Origin: Eucommia ulmoides
Lineage: Eukaryota > Streptophyta > Magnoliopsida > Garryales > Eucommiaceae
Length of the DNA: 64,000 nucleotides
Direction: 5' to 3'
Assembly (NCBI GenBank): GCA_016647705.1
Contig: CM028326.1
Span: 48,499,285-48,563,284 of the forward strand
Of this stretch, positions 23,219 through 33,963 are shown piece by piece; positions within the stretch are counted from its first letter, which is position 1; each line of letters begins with the position of its first letter. The notes beneath the pieces are model-generated. The model was not told the origin of the DNA. It did not search any database and saw only the letters and a list, made by a program, of their open reading frames with translations. Made by a program: the position numbers and the translations under genes.

Positions 23219-24161
23219 CTAATCATTGAGTTTATAGATGGTGGCCACCGAGTCTGAGGCTGCAATCCTCGGGGAGTCAAGGTACTCCATAAGGACGCTC
23301 ATTTTCAGGGTCCAATACACCACCGAGGCGTGGTTTGCCAGTGCGTAGGTGTGCCTTTTCTCTTCTAAGAGGATTTGGGTCATTTGGATTTTTTTCGAAA
23401 TTTTCAATAAGTGCTCTCACCCTCTCTAAGTATGCGAACATGCTCGGGTCCTTGGCCATATAATCGTCATTCACCTGGTTAACCATGAGCTGTAAGTCAC
23501 AAAAGACCAAGAGACTTTGTATGTTGAATTCCCTCGCCAGGTAAAGACCAGCAAACAAAGCTTCTTACATAGCCTCGTTGTTTGGAGCCCTAAATCCGAG
23601 TAAGAGTGTATTCCACAATTTCTTTATCTAGGGCCATCAGAATCATTCCTACCCCACAGCCGCTCACATTGGACGATCCATCTATGTAGAGTTGTCACGC
23701 TGTCGAGCCAAAAATAGCAGGGGGTGGAAGAGGTCCGCAGGTCCCCCCGGGGATGGAGTCCCCTAGTGATTTACTTCTGGATCTTGATCATCCAGGAAGG
23801 TGAATTCTGCGATGAAATTGGTGAGGACTTAGCATTTGATGGTCGTTCTCGGCCGGTATTCTGTATGGAACTATCCCACCTTAAAGTTGTACTTCATCAA
23901 CCTTCCCGAAGCGTCAAGAGAGTGCAGGATTTGCCTTAGGGGTTGATCAATCACCACTATAATTGTGTGCAACTGGAAACACTGTCGAAGCTTTTTAGAG
24001 GTGATCAACAGGGTATAATCCAACATCTCAAATCTTGGGTACCTTGTCTCAGCATCCAAGAGGACTCTGTTGGAGTAGTACACCAGACTCTGAACATCGT
24101 TCTCTTCCCACACCAGGGCTGTACTCACCACAGTTGCGGAAGTGAAAATAAAAAAGTACAA
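23219..24161 (-). pseudogene. Gypsy (Tat) double RNase H region
   Basis: The first RNase H part shows VYYSNRVLLDAETRYPRFEM (near 24020-24080) with QCFQLHTIIVVIDQPLRQIL downstream. The second, archaeal-type RNase H shows AGLYLAREFNIQSLLVFCDL (near 23495-23555), followed by VNDDYMAKDPSMFAYLERVR. Two RNase H domains are the hallmark of the Tat group. Stops and frameshifts are present. Confidence 0.75.
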
Positions 24162-24429
24162 CTCTTCCCTCCCCTCGGGGTACTGAGTAAGGGAGCCTAG
24201 GAGAGGTAGTGCTTTAGATCACAGAATGCAGCTTCACATTCGCTTGTTTAAGTGAAGTCTTTGTTCCCATGGAGCACCTTCAAAAAGGGCAAACACCGCT
24301 TTGAAGATTTAGAGATGAACTGGCTCAAGGCTGCAAGCCTGTTAGTCAGCATTTGGACTTCCTTCTTCAAGCAGGGCGGGGACATGCCAAGTATAGTGGT
24401 GATCTGGTCAGGGTCAGCGTCAATTCCAC

Positions 24430-25030
24430 GCTGAGAGACCATATATACCTAAGGAACTTCCCGGCGGATACGCCGAAGATGCATTTGGTGGGGTCGAGCT
24501 TTATACGGTAAGCCCTCGGCATGTTAAAACATTAATCAAGAGCTCTCGAGCTCTTCACTAGCATATCGTCAATGTAGACTTTCATAGTTTCGTCGATCTC
24601 ATCCTTGAACATTTTGTTTACCAGTCTCAAGTAGGTGGCTTTGGTGTTGCACAATCCAAATGGCATTACCTTGTAGCAATATATTTCCATATCTGTAATG
24701 AAGGACGTTTCGCTCTTATCAGGTGGGAACAAAGGAATCTGATTGTAACCGGCTTAAGCGTCCAAGAAGATCCAGAGCTCGTGGCCTGCCATGGCGTCAA
24801 TAACTAGATCAATCCTCGGCAAAAGAAAGAAGTCTTTGGGCATGCCTTGTTGAGGTCCTTAAAGTCGACGCAGAGTCTCCAATTGCCCTTGGCCTTAAGA
24901 GCAAGCACAACATTAGACAACCAGTCTAGGAATGTCACATCTTCCACAACGCCAAACTTAATCAGTTTTTTTATTTCCTCTTCAATGATTTTTTGGCGCT
25001 CAGGATGGAACTTCATCTTCTTCTACCTGA
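24430..25030 (-). pseudogene. Gypsy (Tat) reverse transcriptase
   Basis: Motifs on the minus strand in order: MKFHPERQKIIEEEIKKLIK (25016-24957), GNWRLCVDFKDLNKACPK (about 24840-24895), YCYKVMPFGLCNTKATYLRL (about 24625-24685) and the catalytic MKVYIDDMLVKS (near 24555-24590). A frameshift lies at about 24815 and a stop at about 24757. The thumb/connection continues with RGIDADPDQITTILGM (24390-24430). Confidence 0.8.
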
Positions 25031-25399
25031 CTGGATGATGGTGTGGGTCTGCATGGGGCCTATGCAGGGCAACTCTTAGATCAATTCTTGGGAGCTCATC
25101 ATGAGACCAGGCGAAAACATCAACATTTTACCGTAGTAGCTTTATGAGCTCGGCCCGTTGTTCGGGGGCAAGCTTGGCTCCTACTCTAACTGTCCTTTCT
25201 TTAAGAGTTAGGTGAATTGACACTTCAACCAAACCTTCATGCGGGCGAAAGCCCGACTCGTTATCCCTGGGGTCGTCAATTGGCACCAAGACTTCTTTGG
25301 CATCTAGGGCCATGGGCTTAGGAGTTACTAGCTTAGACCCTTTGAGTCCAGGCCCCGTCTTTGATTGTTATTTCTTTTGCTCCAATGCCCTTCGTGCAT

Positions 25400-26420
25400 A
25401 AGCTCATGATGCCTCCTGGTCGCCTCTGACTTCTCCTACTAGGCTATCCCTTGATCGGTGGGGAATTTCATAACTTGGTGGTACAGAGAGCAGATGCCCT
25501 TGAATCCTGAAATTATCCGTCGCCCCATAATAGCATTGTAGGGCGACGACTTGTCCACTACCAGGAACTTGGTCCATACCGTCGACGACCTTGGATTTGT
25601 TCTGACCGCGACGGTTAGAGGTGCCCATCCAAATGAGTTGACCACTTTCTCCCAAAACTGACAAGATGAGACTTAGTGGATTATAGGGCGCCGACCTCAA
25701 TTTTCAATTTGTCAAAGGCCTACTTAAAGATGATGTTGACCGAGCTTCCTCCGTCAACAAAGACGCGCCCCACTCTGTAAAGGGCCGTGATAATCGTGGT
25801 GTCATCGTGGGCATATGTACTCCTCGGAGGTCAGCTTCGCTGAAGGAGATGATGTTGTGCGAGGCAGCGTCAACCGTGCTCACCTCGTATACATCCTCAT
25901 GAGCTTTCCTCTTGGCTTTCTGCTCGTGCCTCTTCCTGGAGGACGGCGTTTCTTCCCCGAAGCTGAATCCATTATGGATGACATTAATCTCGTCGTCCAC
26001 ATGTTGGTGATCATCCTCGACCTCAACCCTCCGAGCTGGGGATGGCCACGGTTTCCTCGTCTTCTCTGTGCCCGAGGCTCTCCCTAGGGGTTATCACTAT
26101 CGGGATGCTCCAGATCTTCTCTCTGGACGTAGTTCCTGAGATAGCCTCTTCGGGTGAGAGTTTCAACCTCCGGTCGGAGCTGGAAGCAGTTGTCTGTGGA
26201 GTAGCCCCGGTCTGGGTTGAACTCACAATACTTGGTCATCAACCTCCTGGTCGACTTCTTTCTCAAGGGTGGTAGAGGAGGGAAGAAATCACGCCCTGAG
26301 TTTTCTGCAAAGATAATAGCCATCGAGGCTTTGAGTAGAGTGAAGCCTTACTAGCAACGCCCTGGGAGAGGAAATAGTCTCCTATCTCTGGGCAGGGCTC
26401 CCAATCTTCCTTCAATTTGT
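25400..26420 (-). pseudogene. Gypsy (Tat) gag 3' part and protease region
   Basis: Near 26160-26240 the minus-strand translation has the zinc-knuckle-like KYCEFNPDRGYSTDNCFQLR and RRGYLRNYV (nucleocapsid). Further on, GGSVNIIFK-like sequence near 25700-25750, and FLVVDKSSPYNAIMGRRIIS with YHQVMKFPTDQG (25450-25570), match the protease-to-RT linker of Tat elements. Stops separate the islands, so it is non-functional. Confidence 0.65.
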
Positions 26421-27397
26421 AATCTTTTCGATCCTTGGGATTGATTTAGAACTTTATTCTTCGGTTCTTTCTGCTTATTCATCCCTTCCCTCTTACTCTC
26501 CTGGTTGCAGCACGAAGGTCAGCATTATGAAAGCACAACGCAACGTCCTACAGGACATATCATCCTGTTAGGACCAACAACATCCCGCAAGATATACCCT
26601 ACTGTTGGGATCACACTACGGCATAGTCAGATAATAGTAAAAATCAGTTCCCACATGCAACATTTCATTTGATCCATCAAACGTGATAAAACAATCAATT
26701 TTAATAAATATTTTATTTTTTTACAATTTAGTACGAAAATATAATTCGACAATTTACAAAGAAGACAATATACTCAACTCGACAAACGAGGTTTTTCACA
26801 CTATTATCGTAACCCGGACAGGATCAACCTCGCCTATGAACCTAATAACGACAAGACTTAAACTAAGAATTTATTTAAATAAATCTAATAGGACATAAAC
26901 AATGTGACGCTAAAATACAATTTTTCTTCATTCCTAATTTTTCTTAATTTTAAAAAATTTATTAAAATTAAACGATCTATTTTCTCAAATCAATATTAAT
27001 TTGATAGCCAAAATATTACGATTCCATTCATAAAATTTATCAATTACTGATTTAACTATAGAGAAAAATATTAACTGATTATTAACAATATTACTAGACA
27101 ATTAAATACCAAAAATATTATTCTAATCAAATTTATGATAATTTTTTTTTTACTTTAATTTAAATTCTTCACAAATTAAATATACCCAAATCTAAATATA
27201 AACCCATTATATTTTCCCCGATCCATATATATATCATAAGCTAATCTTAATTAGCATACGTGAGAGTGAGAGAGTATTCTTTTCGTTCTTTTATTGCATA
27301 TTTATGTACGCATAGGAGGAGAAGGTTTCATATTTTTTTTTTAATTATATACGTATATACACGTGTGTTGTATATGTATATACAGCACACAACTGCT

Positions 27398-27429
27398 TGT
27401 GTTGTCTTCTTTCAAAAGAAGACAACACA
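27398..27429. repeat. Perfect 15-bp hairpin conserved in the C/D LTR family
   Basis: TGTGTTGTCTTCTTT, a two-base loop, then AAAGAAGACAACACA. The same place in the LTRs of C has related hairpins (15619-15651 well kept, 13740-13777 partly decayed), so it is a family feature. Confidence 0.85.
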
Positions 27430-27716
27430 GATTTTATATATATATATTTACGCTAACTACCCTCTTAATATAAAGAAAATAAGAATTCCTTCCAAAACTC
27501 TTAAAGTTATATTTCAAATAACATAATAATCTCCTAAACTTTTTAAAAATCAAAATTAACATTTAATCCCCAAAGTTTTTAGAATCAAACTTTTAAATAC
27601 CATAATAACCCCTTAAGATTTTAAAATAAAATTTAAATGTCAAAATAGACTCTATTATTTTTCTACTATTCTAATATGTAAATAAAAATATGCACATTCA
27701 AAAGTTAGGTCTTACA

Positions 27717-27928
27717 ATCCTTCTTCCCTAAAAGAAATTCCGTCCCGAAATTTCATTTCCTTAAAACGAACAAATAATGCATATGTACTATCTACTAGTT
27801 ACGTAAAATGACTTCAACTCACATCCCAAATCGACCTCACCACTTAACTACCTATCCTACGATTCACTACTGACACGACACTAACACCAAATCTACAGAA
27901 CCTATAACCTAAGCTCTAGTACCAACTT
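27717..27928 (-). other. Internal region of element D
   Basis: 212 bp between the LTRs. It has a minus-strand purine tract (27717-27736) and a mutated primer-binding site TTGGTACTAGAGCT (27910-27924, minus). It is homologous to 14006-14323 of element C. No coding sequence. Confidence 0.7.
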
Positions 27929-29325
27929 CGTAACGACCCGATTTTCTAGGGTCGTCACTCAGTTTCTCCCTTTTATTTTTACGAAAAAATAGAGGCTAAA
28001 GATACATCACTCCACCACCACGCTTCCACAATGCAACTATGATGATGATGATGATAAACGTGACCTTGACATGCTATTAACTAACCAATAATAAATATAA
28101 ACTGTCAATTGACATAAATTCTAAAATTTACTTAACACTACAAAAGTTTAAACCACTGATTACTAATAACTGCCCTGACTGCCCCAAAAACAACACCACC
28201 CTCTGACTCTATCTAACGCTAGTAATGGATCTGTCTCTACTTAGAGTACCTAAGACAAAATATTTTATTGGTGTATTATCTTCATATTCATAATATAAAA
28301 ACCATTTATGGATCAAGTATATTTATCAAATATTACTTCCTAAAACAAAATATATCACACACAGAGCAGTATCAAAATCTAACAGCTATCATCATGATAA
28401 AATAACTTAATTAAAGTCACCTGGTCAAATTACTTTGATATAAAAAAAAAAAAAAAATACCACACACATACTTCCCTACTGGCCATAGGATCGTTTCACT
28501 TCACGATCATATGTTTTAACGGTACCATAACTTGTATAACTGTGCAATCAAAGGTTGCTATCAGTATTAGGGTCATTTAATATCTCCAATAGTAAGAGCC
28601 AACATGTGATATAAACCACCATATCATGATGATAATCATCATCCTTGTCAACAACAACAATCACTTGCACGACTTGTCCTCCAATCAGGTCACAACGCAA
28701 CGTTTTACAAGACATGTCCTCCCTTTAGAACCAAAAACATCCCGCAGGACATGCCCTCTTGTCAGAATCACACTATAGCGTAGTTGGATAGTAATAAAAA
28801 TCAGTTCCCACATTTAACAATTCATTTGATCCATCTAACGTGATAAAACAGTCAATTTTAATAATATTTTATTTTTTCATAATTTAGTACGAAAATATAA
28901 TTTAGCAATTTACATAGAAGACAATACACTCACCTCGAAAATTACGTTGTTTTTCACATTACTGTCATAAACAGACGGGGCCGGCCTCGTCTATGAACTT
29001 AACAATGACATGACTTAAATTAAGAATTTATTTAAATAAATCTAATACAACATAAAATACATGATACTAAAATACAATTTTTTCCTTCTTCAAATTTTCT
29101 TAATTATATAAAATTTATTAAAATTAAACAATCTATTTTCTAATCTATTTTCTCCACTCAATATTAATTTTATAGCTAAAATATTACGGTTCCATTAATA
29201 AAATGTATCAATTGGTGATTTAATTACATTGAAAAATATTAATTGACTATTAACAATGTTACTAGACAATTAACTACCAAAAATATCATTCTAAACAAAT
29301 TTATAATAATTTTTCTTTTACTTTA
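27929..29325 (-). repeat. 5' LTR of element D, truncated
   Basis: It matches the left D LTR from the TAACGACCC start to about 27160 equivalents, then stops at CTTTAG (29325), losing the last roughly 550 bp. It has four or five GAT units where the left LTR has the long TAA tract. Element E sequence follows directly. Confidence 0.75.
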
Positions 29326-29545
29326 GTCTGCTTTAGGGTATCTTTGACTAAGTTATGTTCTTTGACTTCCCACCTAATGGATCCATGTATGAATCACCGG
29401 TTTGGACCATTGTCCTCGACCTAGCTCTTTCTGATCATTGGGCCTCTTTATTGTGCTCGCTCAAGATGTCCTATGGGCTTGTCGTGATGGACTTCTTCTG
29501 AGTGATGTGATGGGCCGCCAATAGCAAGCCTTTTCCAAGATTGGT

Positions 29546-29917
29546 TTTATCAGTCAGATTTTTTCCGCTCTTTAGCCAAAAATCATGGCCCAATTTCCTT
29601 ATCAAGCTCCTCCTGAAAGCTGAATATAGAATCGAGAATTTCTCCTACTTCATTTACCCTCCTGACCTAACTGTTGGTTTGAAAAAGTAAGACGAAATGT
29701 CATATTCTCTACTCATTAATCATAGTTCAATAAGTTTTCTAACATTTTCTTTACTTTCTTGATAATTTTCTATCATCTTTATCTTCTCGTTCTATTTCTT
29801 TCTTTTCTTGTTTTCTCGTAATGGCATCTAGCCTGTCAAATAGTCCTACAGAGGTTGGTTCGTCGTCCACACCACTTACCGAAGCAGTAGTGCCAACCAG
29901 CATTTTTTTTTCTCACA
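29546..29917 (+). other. Leader-like segment of element E
   Basis: A short ATG frame starts at 29821 (MASSLSNSPTEVGSSSTPLT) and runs open for roughly 30 codons before the minisatellite. It may be the remains of the start of a gag or other element gene, but I do not recognise it. Confidence 0.25.
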
Positions 29918-30590
29918 CTTAGTTGTTTGCCCTGAACTGTTATTGGTAATTTGCCTTTATCGCACTTGGCAATTTATCCGAACTGATCTCAACAATTCGT
30001 TTTTATCACACTTAGTGATTAAGTCAAACCACTTTTGAATAGTTCGCCTTATTATTTTTCTCATGCTTTTTTTTAACCTTTAGTGATTAATCCAAACTAA
30101 TTCTGTTAATACGTTAGTTTTGCTCACAATTAGTAGTATTTTTCACTATTTGTGATTCATTCTGAACTGATTCTATCAGTTTGCCTTTCACTTTCACACT
30201 TGGTAATTTTTAGCACCATTAGCAATTTGTTTAGAACTGATTTTATCAGTTCATCTTTTATTCTCACAATTGGTGATTTTTATCAGCACTGGTGATTCGT
30301 TCCGAACTGATCCTATCAATTCGCCTTTTACTCTCACTCTCGATGTTTTTTATCACCATTAGTGATTCGTTCCGAATTAATTTATCAATTCGTCTTTCAT
30401 TCTCACACTTGGTGATTTTGATCACCCCTAGTGATTCGTTCCAAACTACTTTATTAGTTCGTCTTTTATTCTCACACTTAGTGATTTTTATCACTATTAG
30501 TGATTCGTTCCGAACTGATTTATCAGTTCGTCTTTTATTCTCACACTTGGTGATTTTTATCGCTATTAGTAATTCTCACACTTGGATTTC
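29918..30590. repeat. Minisatellite, ~70-bp unit, about ten copies
   Basis: Tandem units of 67-72 bp, best preserved at 30289-30570 and more degenerate to the left (the two leftmost units are about 47 bp). The consensus contains GTGATTCGTTCCGAACTGAT, ATCAGTTCGTCTTTTATTCT and CACACTTGGTGATTTTTATC. Each good unit has two inverted repeats: GAACTGAT-TT-ATCAGTTC and TGGTGAT-TTTT-ATCACCA. Frames on both strands through it are by-products of the repeat. Confidence 0.9.
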
Positions 30591-30899
30591 TTCCTAGTTA
30601 TATTTTTTCTCCCTTTTTGCCCTCATTCATAACTTGTTTATCTGTTCAACGAGCAATGAATATGAAATTGGCTTTAAAGAAAGATAGATTGATCACTCTT
30701 TTGTAATTGTTCTTGTGATTTCTTGTTGAAATCCTTCTTACTAGATCAATTAATACCATGTAGAGTATGATCAGTAGTATTGTTTACTATTTTCTAACAT
30801 TGCTTTTTTTAGTGAATATTTTCGGATTTCCAAGTTGAGCCAACTTTATATCATTGAAACTATTAAGTACTTTGTGTGTACTACTTTAGAACTGGGGTT

Positions 30900-31260
30900 C
30901 TCTAGTTCCTGACTGACCCGTCCTCTGCAATCTCACTTGTTTGAATTCTGGCTTGAATTAACCTCAAGGTTCCGTTGGTTCACAAACTGAACCTCCCCTC
31001 AGTTGATTCTTTGTTGTCCTGATCTTAAGCTTAAATCAACCTCGAGATTATGTTGGTTCAAAGGCTAATCCTCCCCTCCGTTTATCTTGCCGTCGAGGTA
31101 CTGTCAATTTGATAGGTTGCATCTCCCTACCGATTATCTTGGCATCAAGGTACTGCGGGTTCAAGGGTTGAACCTCCCATCTCATATCCTAGACTTAATT
31201 AAGCCTCAAGGTTCTTAGGTTCGTTAGATGAACCTGGCCCCATGCTCACTTCTCAAGCGT
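30900..31260. repeat. Second, degenerate minisatellite, about five units
   Basis: Loosely repeated phrases of roughly 70 bp built on CCTCAAGGTTC/GGTACTG, GTTGGTTCA and GAACCTCCCCTC. Divergence is higher than in the array at 29918-30590. No coding sequence. Confidence 0.65.
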
Positions 31261-32029
31261 TGAGTTCATCACAAATCTTAAACTTCTTCACCGATTCGTA
31301 TTCAATTTTATTTCTCCATAATTGATTCCTTTCGGGAAGGCTAAACTCTTGTCCCCTTTCTATATCCTTCTGGTCACCCATTTGTTAATAGGATTTGACC
31401 AGTATACGCAGCTTTTTTAACTTGTTTTCTAAGAGTTACAGTTTCTTGTAGGCCACATAATAATCGTTAACAAACAAATAGTTTATTTCTTCAAAATGCA
31501 ATACAAATTCATATTTTTCTAAATATTCGAGTTACAAGTCGAATTGGGTTTAAACCCTCAAGATTATCGTTTATCAACGAGAAACACTCTTGAACCAAGT
31601 ATTTGATTTTTATTCATGCAATTTCAAGTTCTAAAATAAGTTGTAATGGTGTAATTGACCAAAGCATTTCCTGAGGCAAACCGTGTTTTATGATTTTCAA
31701 AATTTTTCCTGAGACCTTTAACGTGTGAATTTGTAGTCTACCCAATCAATAATAACCAAGGTGAAGTGTACATTCATCAAATCATCTAGTTATGCTAAAT
31801 GACGATGTTATTATCCGTCACATATCAACTATCTTCTAATCTTAATTAAGGATAAATCAGATGGTTAGACTTGAATCGGTCTTGTATAATTCCTTCAAGT
31901 GCTTCCCCCCACTTCAGTATTTTTATAAAGATTTATCCAAATAATAAAAAGTAAGGGGTATAAATTGCAATTAAAGAGCTATTCTTGTATTATTTTTGAG
32001 GCAAAGTAAAGCTCACTTATAGCTACTAA
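31261..32029. other. AT-rich non-coding segment of element E
   Basis: I see no gene, repeat or known domain in this stretch up to the MITE. Confidence 0.5.
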
Positions 32030-32678
32030 GGTGGTGTTTGGTTAGTGTTTTCACTTTTCTGAACCCAACTGGAATAGGTTGGGTTGAATTGAATTGGGTT
32101 GGATTGAGAATTTTGGGAACAGAATTGCGTTTGGTAACGACAATTCTTGTTTTGTACTAAGAACAGAATGTGTTTGGTAACGATTTTATCTTAAAACTAT
32201 TATATTTTTTTTTTGAACTTTTTTCGGTGTTTGGTGGCGGCGGCGGCAGTGTCAGACGGTGGCCGGATGCCGACGCCGGCAGTGGTGTCAGACGGCAACG
32301 GTGGCCGGACGGGCGATGGGTGGCAGAGGTGGCCGGCGACGGTTGCCGACAGGCGGCGGACGATCGGCGAAGGTGGACGCCGGTGGCGCGGGCTATCGCC
32401 GGAGGTGCCGGCAGCAGCGGAAGGTCACTGGAGGTGGCCGGAGACGGCGGTCGTTCGCCGGCGGTCGATCGCCGGACGGTGACCGGCGACGACGGATGGC
32501 GGCGGGTGGTGGTGGTCGGCCGGCAAATGAAGACGGAAGTTGAGAACTTTGGGTTGAATTTTTTTAGCACAAAAAGAAACAACTTTTTTTTGTTTCTGAT
32601 TTTTTTAGGATTTTGAGAATCAATTCCTATTTTTTGGGTTGGGTTGAGTTTGGTTGGGAATACTAACCAAACGGGGCC
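32030..32678. mobile_element. PIF/Harbinger-like MITE with a GC-rich core
   Basis: The ends are imperfect terminal inverted repeats: GGTGGTGTTTGGTTAGTGTT on the left and, reversed, GGCCCCGTTTGGTTAGTATT on the right. A 3-bp TAA target duplication flanks it (32027-32029 and 32679-32681). These ends and the TAA duplication are typical of Tourist-type PIF/Harbinger MITEs. The centre (about 32225-32530) is strongly GC-rich with CGGCGG-type low complexity, unlike the AT-rich surroundings. No transposase. Overlapping frames on both strands in the core look like GC-bias artefacts. Confidence 0.75.
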
Positions 32679-32681
32679 TAA

Positions 32682-33600
32682 ATTTACCTCTTAAATGTAA
32701 AGTTTGAGTGTACAATTTGTACTTTTTCACAACCACACGGGCTTTAAAAGATTTAACTAATGGATCGAGTGTTACCCATAATCGCATTCGATATAGTCTT
32801 TTACCTCTAAGTTTATACAAAAAGTAGAAGTACTAATTGTAATTCATCTACTTTCTTAGGGAAATCTTGGAATTTTAAAATATAAACTTATTCCTCTAGC
32901 ATATTTCTCCCAAAATTTATAATTTATTCCCCTTAAGAAAAACATAATATCTTAGGGGTAGAAATTTCAAATAAAATATTACCTTATTTGGCTTTAAAAT
33001 ACTTAGCTTCTAGGTTATATTCATCAACTTCCTCACCCTTGTCATTATTATATAACTGACATTTTTCTATATTATCATGCGCATCATGTAGAGTTCGTAT
33101 GCTTATTTTATAGTATAGCTAAGTTATCTAATTTTGTACACTTATGGGCGTACTTGAATATTTTGAAGTGCCAACAGGGCTCTCATAACATGTAATTGGT
33201 GAAAATTAAAGTTATAGGGGCCAAAGTGCAATTTTTGCTAAGCCCTAGAATTTTGATTGATTCTTATGAAATTATGGGGCATATTATGCAATTCTAATGC
33301 ACTTCCTATATTTCATTTATTTAGCAAATGCTAAATTTCCTCTAATTATCATAATTAGCATCTTATTTCGTGAATTAGAAGATGCAAATTGTAATTTCAA
33401 TTTTTCTTCAAGGCACTTTAAATTTTTAATCAGAAAATATAATTTTCTTCGATTCTTGATTTATCATGACATCATCCATAAATTATAATCTTATTACTAA
33501 ACATAAACTTGAGAGGTAAAGACTGTAAATATACTTGTTACCTCAGGGACTTTAGTGTATTTAGCCCTATATCATTCTTCATCCATATCACCTCCAACCC
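32682..33600. other. AT-rich non-coding segment
   Basis: Nothing recognisable as a gene or RNA. The sequence resembles decayed intergenic or element-E interior DNA. Confidence 0.5.
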
Positions 33601-33963
33601 AACACAGCAACCGCCGCTTCCTTTCCTTTCTTTGATGGTTGAGGAAATTCTTCAATGGTTGACTGCTGATAGGGAAGCTGAAAATCGAATCAAATCCATG
33701 CCCCTCTACCGTCTCCGGTCGCAAGCAACCGGCGATTCAAATTTAGATCGGCAATGTATGATGGTGCGCTTCATCAATTGAACGTGCTCTTGAACCAACA
33801 CTTCACTACCGACGATGATTCCAAAGTCCAGGCTTCTGACGATGGTTTAACGGCTATTTTTTTTGTTCCACGCACAGTATGGTTTGAGAGTGATGTCGTC
33901 TATTTCGTAAAAATCACCGTCCTTGTCTTCCTTTTCCCCAGATTCGTTTTCTTTTTCATTTAG
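33601..33963 (+). pseudogene. Possible gene fragment (unidentified)
   Basis: A less AT-rich stretch with an ATG at 33635 (MVEEILQWLTADREAENRIK) open for 48 codons to a stop at 33779, after a CT-rich leader-like segment. A second frame (33754-33963) overlaps its end. Composition and leader resemble the start of a captured or dead gene. I do not recognise the product and see no splice-compatible continuation. Confidence 0.2.

Larger units (their letters stand above)
22432..26515 (-). mobile_element. Tat-type gypsy polyprotein fragment inside the D LTR (minus)
   Basis: A 4.1-kb block of Ty3/gypsy coding sequence without LTRs, in the order gag, protease, RT, RNase H, second RNase H, integrase, reading right to left. 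It begins inside gag and stops inside integrase. A dual RNase H and the gag knuckle style KYCEFNPDRGYSTDNCFQLR are typical of the plant Tat/Ogre/Retand group. About 100 bp of D-LTR sequence is present on both sides (about 22325-22431 and 26530-26640). It is more GC-rich than its surroundings and has many stops. Confidence 0.75.

Noticed and set aside
29918-30590. Regularly spaced repeats resembling a CRISPR array
   Set aside because: The whole ~70-bp unit repeats tandemly with no unique spacers, in plant nuclear DNA; it is a minisatellite.
30264-30597. Repetitive-protein frames on both strands (76 and 101 codons)
   Set aside because: The minisatellite unit happens to lack stops; frames on opposite strands cannot both be genes and neither has a supporting domain.
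32157-32616. Several overlapping long frames in the GC-rich MITE core
   Set aside because: GC-rich low-complexity DNA lacks stop codons in all frames; no domain or start context supports a protein.
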